This document shows positions 17,920 through 26,953 of a stretch of 53,926 bases of DNA, piece after piece. Both the position numbers and the translations under genes were made by a program. The stretch comes from Pseudomonadota bacterium. Lineage in GTDB: Bacteria > Pseudomonadota > Alphaproteobacteria > Rhizobiales > Hyphomicrobiaceae. Position 1 is the first letter of the stretch. Every line of letters begins with the position of its first letter. Under the pieces are notes generated by a model. That model was given only the letters and a program-made list of their open reading frames with translations. It had not been told where the DNA came from and did no database searches. The stretch is taken from the NCBI GenBank assembly GCA_023412805.1, contig JAEZRM010000058.1, positions 1 to 53,926 of the forward strand, in the 5' to 3' direction.

Positions 17920-19545
17920 TCACGAAATACCGGTTCGGCGGCCGGTGAACAGGCGCCTGCCAAGTATAACAGTCATGCCGGCAAGCAGCATGAGGACGAA
18001 CCCAAGATCTCCAAATCGGCCGTAGATCGTCTGTGCTCCAGGTGGCGGCACGCGCGCATCTATGACACCCACCACATCCAGATCCAGCCGATGCAAAACC
18101 CGGCCGCGCGCGTCGATGACGGCGGAAATGCCGTTGTTGGCGACGCGCAGGAGCGGCAGCCCTTCCTCGACAGCGCGGACGCGCGCCTGATGCAGATGCT
18201 GGCGCGGACCGGTCGTATTGCCGAACCAGCCGTCGTTCGTGACATTCAGCAGGTAGGCGGGGCGTGTGCCGCCTTGAATGATCGCGCGCGGAAAAATCGC
18301 CTCATAACAAATGAGGGGCGCGAAGGCCGGGGAGTTGGGCAGCACCATCAGCGGACGCGGCACCACGCCGGTCGTGAAGCCACCGCGCCGGCGCGTCAGC
18401 GGCTCCAGACCGACCGCATCGAGCCAGGCATTGAGCGGAAGATATTCGCCGAACGGCACGAGATGAATCTTGTCGTAGATCGCCACCGGCTGCCCCCCGG
18501 CGCCGAATGCAATGAGACTGTTGTAGACGCGGCGCTGGGCATCCGGTCGCTGCGGGTCGGGCGGGTCGGCCCGAAGCGCGCCGGAAATGAGATGCGTGCC
18601 CGCCGGCAGAACCTTCGCAATGTGCTCGAGAGCCTGAGGCCAATCGAGCGGCAGAAAGGGCATGGCCGCCTCGGGCCAGATCACGAGATCCACGCCCGCT
18701 GCACCATCTTCGACGCCGGCCGCGTTACGCCCCGTAAGCGCGAGATGAAGGTCGAAGATGCGGCGTTGATGCTCGGCCTGCCACTTCTCGCGTTGGAGCA
18801 CGCTCGGCTGCACGAGGCGCACGCGCGGACCTTCTTCCTGCGATGCCGCAGGCATGGCAAGCTGCCAGTGGCCATAGGCCATCATCGCGACCAGCGTTCC
18901 GAGCATCGGCACCACGCCGCGCAACGGCGCGCCATCCGCCCACGCGACCAGCGGCGCGGCGAGCACCAGCACGGTGACGATGCTGAGCCCGTAGATACCG
19001 ATCAGGCCCGCCGACTGCATGAGGCTTTCGGGATACGTCAGTGCATAGCCGATCACATTCCACGGAAAGCCCGTGAAGATGTGCCCGCGTAGCCATTCCG
19101 CGGCCCCGAGCGCGAGGGCCAGCGCCAGAACGCGCATCAGACCTAGCCGCCAAACCAGCGAGGCGGCCGCAGCAGCACCTGCCCAGAAGATCGCGAGCCC
19201 TGCCGGCATGAGCGTCACGGCGAGCGGCATGAGGAACGCGAACTTGTCGGCTTCGACGAGAAAGGCTTCCCCGATCCAGAACAGACCAGCAAAGAAATAA
19301 CCGAATGCGAACCACCACCCGACCAGCGCCGCTTGCGCCGCGGGCGTCGTCCGCCATGAGGCCGCCGATGCGCGCGCGAGCGCGCCATCGATCTGCCAGA
19401 CGAGGACAGGCAGCGTCGCCAGAAGCACCGGCCAGATATGAAACGGTGCCATCGCGAGCACGGAGAGAGCGCCCGCCGCGCAGGCGAGCACCATACGCTG
19501 CCACCCGTCGCGTGCCCGCACCCAGGCCGCAAGATTCTCGATCAT
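17920..19545 (-). CDS. lnt: Apolipoprotein N-acyltransferase
   Basis: A 541-residue inner-membrane enzyme that adds the third acyl chain to lipoproteins. The N-terminal half has about six to seven transmembrane helices. The C-terminal nitrilase domain holds the catalytic triad: Glu in IWPEAAMPF, Lys in YDKIHLVPFGEYLP and Cys in ICYEAIFP. It ends with one last helix (GFVLMLLAGMTVILG). It starts 15 bases after the acyl-CoA synthetase stop on the same strand, suggesting co-transcription; the usual Rhizobiales neighbour corC is absent here. Confidence 0.96.
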   Translation of the reverse strand: MIENLAAWVRARDGWQRMVLACAAGALSVLAMAPFHIWPVLLATLPVLVWQIDGALARASAASWRTTPAAQAALVGWWFAFGYFFAGLFWIGEAFLVEADKFAFLMPLAVTLMPAGLAIFWAGAAAAASLVWRLGLMRVLALALALGAAEWLRGHIFTGFPWNVIGYALTYPESLMQSAGLIGIYGLSIVTVLVLAAPLVAWADGAPLRGVVPMLGTLVAMMAYGHWQLAMPAASQEEGPRVRLVQPSVLQREKWQAEHQRRIFDLHLALTGRNAAGVEDGAAGVDLVIWPEAAMPFLPLDWPQALEHIAKVLPAGTHLISGALRADPPDPQRPDAQRRVYNSLIAFGAGGQPVAIYDKIHLVPFGEYLPLNAWLDAVGLEPLTRRRGGFTTGVVPRPLMVLPNSPAFAPLICYEAIFPRAIIQGGTRPAYLLNVTNDGWFGNTTGPRQHLHQARVRAVEEGLPLLRVANNGISAVIDARGRVLHRLDLDVVGVIDARVPPPGAQTIYGRFGDLGFVLMLLAGMTVILGRRLFTGRRTGIS

Positions 19546-19560
19546 TATGGATGCCTGCGC

Positions 19561-21090
19561 CTAATCGCGGCTCTCCCCGATCAGCTGCGTGCGCAGTTCG
19601 GTCTTGAGGATCTTGCCATAGTTGTTCTTGGGCAGGGCCTCGACAAAGCGGTAAGCCCGCGGGCGCTTGTAGCGCGCGATATTGTCGAGACAGAGCCGAT
19701 CGAGTTCGTCGTCCCCCACCTGCGCCTCGGGACGACGCACCACGTAGGCGACCACTTCCTCGCCCCATTCCTCGTGCGGTCGCGAGATCACGGCAGCCTC
19801 GAGAACGGCTGGATGCGTGAGCAGCACCTCTTCGATCTCGCGCGGGTAGATGTTCGAGCCACCCGATATGATCATATCCTTCGATCGGTCTTTGATCGTG
19901 AGAAAGCCTTCGGCATCCATGGTGCCGAGATCGCCCGTCCAGAGCCAGCCATCGCGCAACGCCTTGGCATTTGCCTCCGCGTTCGCCCAGTATCCCTTCA
20001 TGACCGCATCACTGCGCGTGACGATCTCTCCCACCTCGCCGGGCGGCAGCTCGCGACCGTTCGCGTCGACGACCTTGATGGCGCATCCCGTACGTGCGAT
20101 CCCCGTCGAGCCGAGGCGCTCCTCGTAGCGCGGATGATCGCTCTCTTCGTGCATCCATTTGGGCAGGCCCGAGATCGTCATCGGCGACTCGCCCTGGCCG
20201 AAGAGCTGATAGAATTTCGGCCCGAAGACGGACATGGCGCGCTTGATGTCGGCGACGTACATCGGCGCGCCGCCATAACTGATCGTCTTGAGATTGTCCG
20301 TATCGGTGGAGCCCGCGAGCGGATGCGTGACGAGGCGCGTGACCATGGTCGGTGCCGCAAACATTGCGACATTGTGATAGAGCGACAAGGCCTTCAGAAT
20401 GCGCTCGGGCTCGAACGAGCCGGGAATGATCACGTTGTGTGCACCGCGAGCGACGAACGCGACCGCCCAGCAGCCCGATCCATGCGACAGCGGCGCCGCA
20501 TGAAAGCAGGTATCGCGATAATCGATATAGTCGATGTCCGTGCAGTAGGCGTGCGCGCAGAAGAGCAAGTTCCGATGCGTCAGGATCGCACCCTTCGGCC
20601 GACCCGTGGTGCCGCTCGTGTAGAAGAGCCACGCCTCGTCCTCGGTGCTTGTCGGTGCCTCGCGCAGCGGCTCACCTGCAAGGAGCGCTGCATGATCCGG
20701 CGAACCCGTGACGATGATCGGCGGGAGGGATGCGCCACTCGGCAGATCCGCCAGGTGTGCTGCTTTGTCGGGCGTAACGACGCAGAGCCGTGCCCCGGAA
20801 TTGTCGAGGATCCATTGCAGCTCGCGCGCATGGAGCTTGGCATTGATGGGGACCGCCGCAAGCCCCGCCCGCCAGGCACCGAACATGATCGGGAGATACT
20901 CGAGACCATTCTCCATCCAGATGCCGATGCGGTCGCCGGTCTTCAGCCCGTGCCGCGTGCGCAGCGCACCGGCAATCCGCGCCACCTGATCCTCCAGGCG
21001 GCCGTAAGAAAGTGTTCGACCTTCCTCGGTGATCGCGGGTCGGCTCGGTTGGTACTCGGCCACGCGCTGCAATGTGTAGGACAGATTCAT
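19561..21090 (-). CDS. Acyl-CoA synthetase (AMP-forming)
   Basis: A 509-residue ANL-superfamily adenylating enzyme. The P-loop-like motif is FYTSGTTGRPKGA, followed by YGGAPM, the ATP-contacting TGDLG, and the catalytic lysine in PKNNYGKILKTELR. Length and motif spacing fit medium/long-chain fatty acid-CoA ligases. The start at 21090 has GAGGGAAAAGG upstream; an extension to 21195 is not credible. It lies directly upstream of lnt. The acid it activates cannot be assigned by eye. Confidence 0.9.
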   Translation of the reverse strand: MNLSYTLQRVAEYQPSRPAITEEGRTLSYGRLEDQVARIAGALRTRHGLKTGDRIGIWMENGLEYLPIMFGAWRAGLAAVPINAKLHARELQWILDNSGARLCVVTPDKAAHLADLPSGASLPPIIVTGSPDHAALLAGEPLREAPTSTEDEAWLFYTSGTTGRPKGAILTHRNLLFCAHAYCTDIDYIDYRDTCFHAAPLSHGSGCWAVAFVARGAHNVIIPGSFEPERILKALSLYHNVAMFAAPTMVTRLVTHPLAGSTDTDNLKTISYGGAPMYVADIKRAMSVFGPKFYQLFGQGESPMTISGLPKWMHEESDHPRYEERLGSTGIARTGCAIKVVDANGRELPPGEVGEIVTRSDAVMKGYWANAEANAKALRDGWLWTGDLGTMDAEGFLTIKDRSKDMIISGGSNIYPREIEEVLLTHPAVLEAAVISRPHEEWGEEVVAYVVRRPEAQVGDDELDRLCLDNIARYKRPRAYRFVEALPKNNYGKILKTELRTQLIGESRD

Positions 21091-21316
21091 GCCTTTTCCC
21101 TCGCCGCTCGTTGGCGGTCCTCCCGGGGTGCGATTCGTGCGCAGGCCCCTTGAGCGCCCTCTTATACACGCGCTCCCGGCACCTGACCCAGACATCCCTT
21201 CGCTCTGGCGTTACAATATTGATATGGCTGCCTTTTCATGACATGACGCTGGGTGATCGCCTTGCCATGCGCTCCCGGAAATTCAGCCACCGCCTCGCTC
21301 GAGGAAAGATCGACAC

Positions 21317-22297
21317 TTGAACGCACCAAAAGCCCCCTGCCCAACGCGCGGAGAAACGGCGCCTCTTCAGATGCCACTCGCTTTGGTCGAGCAGGCCTGC
21401 AATGCGTTGGATGAGCTGCGTGATGCCATCCGCGAAGCATTCGCCGGATTGGCAACCGGCGAAGCTGAAGCTCTGCCCAAGGCGGCATTGAACTTCAGTC
21501 CAGGGCATTTCTTCCAAGCCATGGTGGCCGCCGATCGGCGCAGCGACCTTGCCGCCGTGAAGTGGGTCGCCGTCGCACCGCAGGACGGCGCCACCATCAT
21601 CCACACGAGCATGATGCTGAGCCGTCGCTCGACGGGCGAACTCCTCGCGACGATGGACGCGGCGCCCATCACAGCCGCCAGGACGGCCGCCATGTCCGCG
21701 ATCGCCGCGCAACACATGGCGCGCCCGGACAGCCGCTCCATCGCGTTCATCGGCTGTGGCACCCAAGCCCGCAGTCATCTCGCCGCCCTCAAGCGCGTGC
21801 TGCCCCAACTGGATCACGTGCTGGCCTACAGCCGGCAACAGTCCACGGCATCGGCTTTCGCCGACGCTGCCCAGCGCGCAGGCTTTCGTGCGGAGATCGT
21901 GGACGATGCGCGCGCGGTAATAGCACACGCCGACGTCGTCGTGAGCGCCGTCGGCATCGATGCGTCGAGTGCCCCTTTCCTCGATGCGAACTGGCTGTCG
22001 CCTGGTGCATTCGTAACCGCGGTCGATCTGGCTCGGCCTTGGATGCCCTCGAGCCTCCAGACATTCAATCTTGTCGCGACGGACGGCATCCAGCAGAGCG
22101 AGCAGCTCGGCCGTTCTGGACGAATGCCGTTCAGGGGCTCCTTCGATGCGGACCTCAGCACATTCGCCGACGCAAGCCGCCCACTTCGCACCTCGGCAGA
22201 GCAACGGGCGCTTTTCGTGTTCGGCGGGCATTCGCTGGCCGATCTGGCGGCAGCGGGCCTCGTCTATAGGCACGCGTTGCGTGCTCAGGCGCCCTGA
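21317..22297 (+). CDS. Ornithine cyclodeaminase/mu-crystallin family protein
   Basis: A 326-residue NAD(P)-binding protein of the ornithine cyclodeaminase/ketimine reductase family. The Rossmann motif is FIGCGTQARSHLAAL at mid-protein, preceded by AVKWVAVAPQDGATIIHTSMMLSRRSTGELLATMDA, the region that binds substrate in the family. A TTG start at 21317 is favoured because GAGGAAAG lies 8 bases upstream; the first ATG, at 21371, would remove the N-terminal helix. The real activity may be a pyrroline carboxylate or imine reductase rather than cyclodeaminase. Confidence 0.82.
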   Translation: MNAPKAPCPTRGETAPLQMPLALVEQACNALDELRDAIREAFAGLATGEAEALPKAALNFSPGHFFQAMVAADRRSDLAAVKWVAVAPQDGATIIHTSMMLSRRSTGELLATMDAAPITAARTAAMSAIAAQHMARPDSRSIAFIGCGTQARSHLAALKRVLPQLDHVLAYSRQQSTASAFADAAQRAGFRAEIVDDARAVIAHADVVVSAVGIDASSAPFLDANWLSPGAFVTAVDLARPWMPSSLQTFNLVATDGIQQSEQLGRSGRMPFRGSFDADLSTFADASRPLRTSAEQRALFVFGGHSLADLAAAGLVYRHALRAQAP

Positions 22298-22320
22298 TAT
22301 GCTGCAGCTACGCTGCGCAC

Positions 22321-23346
22321 TTACCGCCAGCCGAGCGCCGGCGCGACGTGTTTCAGTATCGCTTCGATGACGTGAGCGTTGTAGTCGACACCGAGTTGGT
22401 TGGGCACTGTGAGCAGCAGCGTGTCGGCCTCCGCAATGGCCTCATCCTCACGCAGTTGCCGAACGAGCACGTCAGGCTCGGCCGCATAGCTTCGACCGAA
22501 GATCGCCCGCGTCTTCGGATCGATGAAGCCGATATGATCCCCGTCCTGATCGCCGCCGAAGTATGAACGATCACGGTCATCCATGAGCGCGAAGATGCTG
22601 CGGCTGACGGAAACCCTGGGCTCGCGCGCATGGCCGGCCGCTTTCCATGCCTCTCGGTAGGCGCGGATCTGCGCGGCCTGCTGGATATGAAATGGCTCGC
22701 CCGTCTCGTCCGTCTTGAGCGTGGAACTCTGAAGGTTCATGCCCTTTTCCGCAGCCCAGACAGACGTCGCGTTCGATGATGCACCCCACCAGATGCGCTC
22801 GCGCAGCCCATCGGAATGCGGTTCGAGCCGCAGAAGTCCCGGCGGGTTCGGGAACATCGGACGCGGGTTGGGTTTGGCGAAACCTTCACCCTTCAAGACT
22901 TCGAGCAGGTACTCCGTGTGGCGACGCGCCATGTCGGCATCGTCCTGCCCTTCGCCCGGCGCGTAACCGAAATGACGCCAGCCGTCGATGACCTGCTCGG
23001 GCGAGCCCCGACTGATGCCGAGCTGCAGGCGCCCACGCGAAATGAGGTCCGCCGCACCGGCATCCTCGGCCATGTACAGCGGGTTCTCGTAACGCATGTC
23101 GATAACCGCCGTGCCGATCTCGATGCGGCTCGTTTTCGCGCCGACCGCCGCCAGAAGCGGGAAGGGCGAAGCAAGCTGCCGGGCAAAATGGTGCACGCGG
23201 AAGTAGGCCCCATCCGCGCCGAACTCCTCTGCCGCAACGGCCAGGTCTATGGACTGCAGGAGTGCATCGGCCGCGGTCCGCGTCTGCGAATGCGGGGAAG
23301 GCGACCAATGCCCGAAGGACAAGAAACCGATTTTCTTTGCGGGCAT
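22321..23346 (-). CDS. LLM-class flavin-dependent oxidoreductase
   Basis: A 341-residue luciferase-like monooxygenase TIM barrel. The N-terminal strand KKIGFLSFGHW, the EEFGADGAYFRVHHFARQLASPFPLLAA segment, TAVIDMRYENPLYMAEDAGAAD and LGISRGSPEQV fit this class. It probably uses FMNH2 supplied by a separate reductase. The start at 23346 has AAGGAGA 8 bases upstream. It converges on the ornithine cyclodeaminase gene (23 bases between stops). The substrate is unknown. Confidence 0.88.
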   Translation of the reverse strand: MPAKKIGFLSFGHWSPSPHSQTRTAADALLQSIDLAVAAEEFGADGAYFRVHHFARQLASPFPLLAAVGAKTSRIEIGTAVIDMRYENPLYMAEDAGAADLISRGRLQLGISRGSPEQVIDGWRHFGYAPGEGQDDADMARRHTEYLLEVLKGEGFAKPNPRPMFPNPPGLLRLEPHSDGLRERIWWGASSNATSVWAAEKGMNLQSSTLKTDETGEPFHIQQAAQIRAYREAWKAAGHAREPRVSVSRSIFALMDDRDRSYFGGDQDGDHIGFIDPKTRAIFGRSYAAEPDVLVRQLREDEAIAEADTLLLTVPNQLGVDYNAHVIEAILKHVAPALGWR

Positions 23347-23493
23347 GAGCAATCTCCTTGGTAAACCGGAATGGTAGGCCTGACGGCAACGGCCTGCATG
23401 CCCGCCTAGATAGGATGCCGAGCGGACCGCACCACCCACAGGCGCCCTGATGACATCGCACATATGCCTCTCAGGCGTATCGGCCGTGATTTC

Positions 23494-23567
23494 TGGCGCG
23501 GATTTGGAGACGCCCTCCATCTCTGGTAGGACACGGCAAGAGGGCGTCCGATCTCATATCCGCGCCA
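23494..23567. other. Nested inverted repeats: candidate structured RNA element
   Basis: Two perfect inverted repeats are nested: an outer 10-bp stem (TGGCGCGGAT 23494-23503 with ATCCGCGCCA 23558-23567) and an inner 9-bp stem (GACGCCCTC 23509-23517 with GAGGGCGTC 23540-23548). They are separated by a 5/9-base internal loop and capped by a 22-base loop. An alternative small hairpin (TGGAG/CTCCA, 23505-23519) would compete with the inner stem. It ends 26 bases before the HAD phosphatase start codon and lies about 150 bases upstream of the divergent monooxygenase. It could be a riboswitch-like leader, a small RNA or a protein-binding site. It matches no family I can name. Confidence 0.55.
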
Positions 23568-23593
23568 CGCAACTCCCGCGATGCTGAACTCCG

Positions 23594-24277
23594 ATGCGAC
23601 TTGTGATTTTCGACTGCGACGGAACGCTGATCGACAGCCAGCACGCCATATTCGGCAGCATGTCCCTGGCCTTCGACACCATCGGCCTGCCGGCGCCGAG
23701 CCGCGCCGAGGTGCTCGGCATCGTCGGGCTCTCCTTGCCGCAGGCGCTCGCCGTGCTCGCCCCCGCGCAGACCGAGGCCGTTCGCAACCAGCTCATCGAT
23801 GCCTACAAGAACGGCTTTGTCGGCGTCAGGGCGCGGCCGGACCATGGCGAGGCTCTCTACGAAGGTATTGCCGCAACAGTTGCGGCTCTCGCCCGGCGCG
23901 GCGATACGCTGCTCGGCATCGCGACCGGTAAATCGAAGCGCGGTGTGGCCCGCCTCCTCGCGCAGGAGGCCTGGGAAGGGCACTTCGCCACCATCCAGAC
24001 CGCCGACGACCATCCCTCCAAGCCCCACCCTTCCATGATCCTTCAAGCCATGGCCGAGACTGGCGCGGCCCCGCACCAAACCGTCATGATCGGCGATACG
24101 ACCTACGACATGGAAATGGCATTGAACGCTGGCGTCGGTGCTATCGGCGTATCCTGGGGCTATCACACCGATGATCGCCTCACCGGCGCCGGTGCGCACG
24201 CGATCGTCCGGCAAGGCACGCTGCTTCTCGACGCGATCGATCAGCGCCTTGCCGCGCAGCATGAGGCCTCGTCATGA
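23594..24277 (+). CDS. HAD-superfamily phosphatase (phosphoglycolate phosphatase-like)
   Basis: A 227-residue HAD-IA hydrolase. Motif I is FDCDGTLIDSQ with the nucleophile Asp, motif II the Thr in IATGKSKRG, motif III the Lys in PSKPHPSM, and motif IV GDTTYDMEMA. The helical cap lies between residues about 15 and 85. The start codon has no clear Shine-Dalgarno and is preceded by the nested-hairpin element. Its stop overlaps the ATP12 start (ATGA at 24274-24277). The HAD/ATP12 pairing recurs in alphaproteobacteria; the substrate is unknown, with phosphoglycolate only one possibility. Confidence 0.92.
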   Translation: MRLVIFDCDGTLIDSQHAIFGSMSLAFDTIGLPAPSRAEVLGIVGLSLPQALAVLAPAQTEAVRNQLIDAYKNGFVGVRARPDHGEALYEGIAATVAALARRGDTLLGIATGKSKRGVARLLAQEAWEGHFATIQTADDHPSKPHPSMILQAMAETGAAPHQTVMIGDTTYDMEMALNAGVGAIGVSWGYHTDDRLTGAGAHAIVRQGTLLLDAIDQRLAAQHEASS

Positions 24278-25041
24278 CAGACGACAAAATCGAGCGGACC
24301 GACCCGGCCGTACTCGCGCGCGGCGGGCAGGCGCGCCAATTGCCGAAGCGCTTCTATACCAACGTGACTGTCGAAGCGCGCGGTGGCGGACATGCCGTGC
24401 ACCTCGACGGGCGCCCCATTCGCACGCCGAACAAGCTCGTACTCGTGCTTCCGACGCCCAGCATGGCTGCTGCCATTGCCGAGGAATGGGAAGCGCAACG
24501 CGAGCACATCGATCCCATGAGCATGCCTCTGACCCGCCTTGCCAACAGCGTGCGCGATCAGGTCGACGGGCGCGAGGTCGAAGTCCGCGCGGACATCGTG
24601 AAGTATGCCGGCAGCGATCTGCTTTGCTATCGCGCGGACCATCCAGCCGAACTGGTCGCAGCACAAGCAGCAGCATGGGATCCCTTGCTCGACTGGGCAC
24701 GCGAAAGCCTCGGGGCGGACTTCGCCGTCTGCACTGGGCTGATGCCCGTGGCTCAGACAACCGCGTCCCGCGCTGCTATCGAAGCGGCCGTGGCGCCGCT
24801 CGCGTCCTTTCAGCTCGCCGCGGCGCACGTGATGACGACACTACTCGGCTCGGTCGTGCTGATGCTCGCGACCAAGGCTGGCTGCCTTACGCCGGACGAA
24901 GCCTGGAAGGCGGCCCATGTCGACGAGGACTGGCAGGCGACAAAATGGGGTGCGGACGCGGAAGCTGCGCGAAGGCAGGAAGGCCGCAGAAGCGAATTCC
25001 TCGCGGCTGTCCGCCTGAGACGCCTTCTCGACGATGCCTGA
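24274..25041 (+). CDS. ATP12 family F1-ATPase assembly chaperone
   Basis: A 255-residue homologue of mitochondrial Atp12, which chaperones the F1 alpha subunit during assembly. Family features include PKRFYTNVTVEARGGGHAVHLDGRPIRTP near the N-terminus, EEWEAQREHIDPMSMPLTRLANS and YAGSDLLCYRADHP. ATP12 is confined to alphaproteobacteria and mitochondria, which supports the taxonomic call. It is translationally coupled to the HAD gene upstream and convergent with the TadG-like gene (8 bases between stops). Confidence 0.93.
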   Translation: MTDDKIERTDPAVLARGGQARQLPKRFYTNVTVEARGGGHAVHLDGRPIRTPNKLVLVLPTPSMAAAIAEEWEAQREHIDPMSMPLTRLANSVRDQVDGREVEVRADIVKYAGSDLLCYRADHPAELVAAQAAAWDPLLDWARESLGADFAVCTGLMPVAQTTASRAAIEAAVAPLASFQLAAAHVMTTLLGSVVLMLATKAGCLTPDEAWKAAHVDEDWQATKWGADAEAARRQEGRRSEFLAAVRLRRLLDDA

Positions 25042-25049
25042 AGTGCCGC

Positions 25050-26315
25050 TCAGGACCTGAGGCGCAGACTGTTGAGTTCGGTCGCGATCGCGCGGAAAGC
25101 ATTGCGGAGATCGTTGCCGTCGGCGGCATCGAAGAAGCTCCCGCCCGCGCCGGCACAGCTACGCAGCGTATCGAGCGCGGCAGACGGTGCCTGGAAGCCG
25201 ATGGCATACACACGCACGTCCTTGTCCTTCATGGCCGCGCAGGTATCGATGGCGATCGTCGAGGCCTGGCGGGCCGTGGCGGAGCTGTCGCCACCGTTGA
25301 CGCCACCGATGGTGTTGTAGATTCCGTCGGTCATGACGATGACGGCCTTGATGGTATTGCCATCGTGATAACGTGCCGGCGCGGACGCGACCGGCCACAC
25401 GCCGGACCACTCGGGCGAAACCATGTACCAGCCCCAAGCCGTGCCGAGATGACCGGCCGTGGTGCCGCCATCAGTGTAGTTCTCGACGGTCCGGCGCAGA
25501 ACGCCCTTGTCTTCGCTCAGCGGCACGATCGCGGCATTGCTCGGGCACGACTGGATGCTGCGGCCGGTAAGATCCTCGCGCACCTTCAAGGCCCGCGTGC
25601 CAGTCGGCGCCGCTTCAGTGATCTGATCCGCGAGGTTCAGGCGCTCGTAGACGCAGCCATCGCGCGAACGACCCGCGCTTACGGCCGAGGCATATTCACC
25701 AGCATTGACGCCTGCGGAAAACGGCGCGAGGCCGACGCGCACTTTGTTCGTCGTGCCCTCGTCCGGCAGCATGATGTCGAGAAGCTCATTGACCGCCACC
25801 TTCAGGTCCGCGAGGCGACGCCCCCTCATGGAACCCGTCACGTCCAGCTGAAGCGCAAGCTCGATATCCTTGCTCTCGTAGACGGCCGTTGCCGCGATCG
25901 GAACCGTAAAGCGATCGACGCCCGCGAGGCGGCCGAAGACCGTCGGCACATGGCTTGCGAGCAACAGCGTGATTGAATTGGCATCGCGATCGATCGTGAC
26001 ACCGAGATTATCGATGATCGCGTAGTTGCTGCCCGTACCGAGATTGTTGAAGTTGAAATAACGCGTCGCGATATCGCGAACGTCGTCATCGGTCAGGCTC
26101 GCCTGGCGCATGCTCCTGGCTGCGGCCAGCGCTGCCGCATCGAGCGCACTCGTCATCTTTCTCGCAGCGTGATAGGCGCGCCCGGCGTCGATGGCGAGAC
26201 CGGCGATCAGCGTCACGATGAAGATCGTCAGCGCGAAGGTGACCGCGATCGCGCCCCCTTCGGCCCTGCGGAACCGCGCGGTCAGTTGCTCAAGCATCGT
26301 GCGCATGGGTGTCAT
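25050..26315 (-). CDS. TadG-like pilus-assembly / von Willebrand factor A protein
   Basis: A 421-residue protein with an N-terminal TadE/G-type segment: EGGAIAVTFALTIFIVTLIAGLAIDAGRAYHAARKM gives one transmembrane anchor followed by an amphipathic helix. A VWA domain starts about residue 150, with the MIDAS motif as D-V-T-G-S (LQLDVTGSM) and VIVMTDGIYN later. Four or more cysteines lie in the extracytoplasmic part. Related proteins belong to Flp/Tad pilus loci or are found alone in Rhizobiales, as here. A perfect CtrA box lies 70 bases upstream of the start. The start at 26315 is the first of two close ATGs; 26306 is an alternative. Confidence 0.85.
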   Translation of the reverse strand: MTPMRTMLEQLTARFRRAEGGAIAVTFALTIFIVTLIAGLAIDAGRAYHAARKMTSALDAAALAAARSMRQASLTDDDVRDIATRYFNFNNLGTGSNYAIIDNLGVTIDRDANSITLLLASHVPTVFGRLAGVDRFTVPIAATAVYESKDIELALQLDVTGSMRGRRLADLKVAVNELLDIMLPDEGTTNKVRVGLAPFSAGVNAGEYASAVSAGRSRDGCVYERLNLADQITEAAPTGTRALKVREDLTGRSIQSCPSNAAIVPLSEDKGVLRRTVENYTDGGTTAGHLGTAWGWYMVSPEWSGVWPVASAPARYHDGNTIKAVIVMTDGIYNTIGGVNGGDSSATARQASTIAIDTCAAMKDKDVRVYAIGFQAPSAALDTLRSCAGAGGSFFDAADGNDLRNAFRAIATELNSLRLRS

Positions 26316-26384
26316 CCTGGGACAATCCTCAACGATTGCCAGGAGAGGTGCAGCGCACGTGCCGCCGCGAAAGCGCGGCGTGCA

Positions 26385-26399
26385 TTAATGGCGGGTTAA
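26385..26399. promoter_or_regulatory. CtrA binding box, TTAA-N7-TTAA
   Basis: TTAATGGCGGGTTAA matches the alphaproteobacterial CtrA full-site consensus (two TTAA half-sites with a 7-base spacer) exactly. It lies 70 bases upstream of the TadG-like start. CtrA is known to control pilus, flagellar and cell-cycle genes in this class, so the target is biologically sensible. The rest of 26316-26615 shows no other gene; its AT-richer part (26385-26460) probably holds the promoter. Confidence 0.6.
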
Positions 26400-26615
26400 C
26401 GGGACTTACGCATTTGTAAGGTTGATGGTCTCTTAACTGGTGCTCTGAAAGACGGCAGAGCGCTGCGAAGATGCCTGAAGATGCCTAGAGAAGGCCCTCA
26501 GGAGCCGTCGAGGGCCGGCGCCAACCATCGACCGGGCACCCGCCTCCATCCTCGAATGGACAGCCTGCTGTATTGTTCTGAAACCAATAATTAATGCTCA
26601 GGCGCCGGGCGGCAC

Positions 26616-26837
26616 TCAGAAATCCGAGATGATGCCGCCCTTCTCCCAATCCCCGTAGCGCACAGGATCTGGACCGGCCTGCCCACCCTTCTCGGCGGGC
26701 GGCTCGCTCGCGGCGGCATCGCGCTGCCGGCGCCGCTCTTCAGCTTCGGCCAAGGCCCGTTTTGCCTCCGGACTGAGTGTTTTCCCTGAGGCCTCAGGCG
26801 TTAGCGGCACTTCGTCCGGCGTACTTTTGGTGCTCAT
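26616..26837 (-). CDS. DUF1674 protein, succinate dehydrogenase assembly factor 4 type
   Basis: A 73-residue protein with the diagnostic C-terminus RYGDWEKGGIISDF of the DUF1674/SDHAF4 family. The N-terminal half is Glu/Ala/Arg-rich and probably disordered. In mitochondria SDHAF4 binds flavinated succinate dehydrogenase A and aids its assembly; the same role in bacteria is inference. The start at 26837 has AAGGAC 8 bases upstream; the longer frame to 26912 is not supported. It is divergent from htpX over 116 bases. Confidence 0.88.
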   Translation of the reverse strand: MSTKSTPDEVPLTPEASGKTLSPEAKRALAEAEERRRQRDAAASEPPAEKGGQAGPDPVRYGDWEKGGIISDF

Positions 26838-26953
26838 GTTGTTGTCCTTCGCGCCGAAACCATCTGGCAATCGGGCGATCACATACCATATACCATCCGC
26901 ATGTTCCGCCACCCGGATTTGAGGTTGGGTCGCCGGAATTCAAGGAGTGCTCG

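Noticed and set aside
19438..21153. 571-codon open frame antisense to the acyl-CoA synthetase
   Set aside because: High-GC antisense shadow of a gene with complete motifs.
23509..23548. Resemblance to guanidine-III riboswitches (GGUxAGGACA in the loop)
   Set aside because: Only a short loop string matches; the required 5' pseudoknot partner was not found, and the downstream genes are not guanidine-related.
23495..23567. tRNA-like 73-base span with a 7-bp acceptor-like stem
   Set aside because: No T-arm (GGTTCGAxxCC), no D-arm consensus and no cloverleaf can be drawn on either strand; only the outer stem length coincides.
26777..26953. N-terminal extension of HtpX
   Set aside because: It overlaps the divergent sdhAF4 gene and adds no family sequence; a strong ribosome-binding site precedes 26954.
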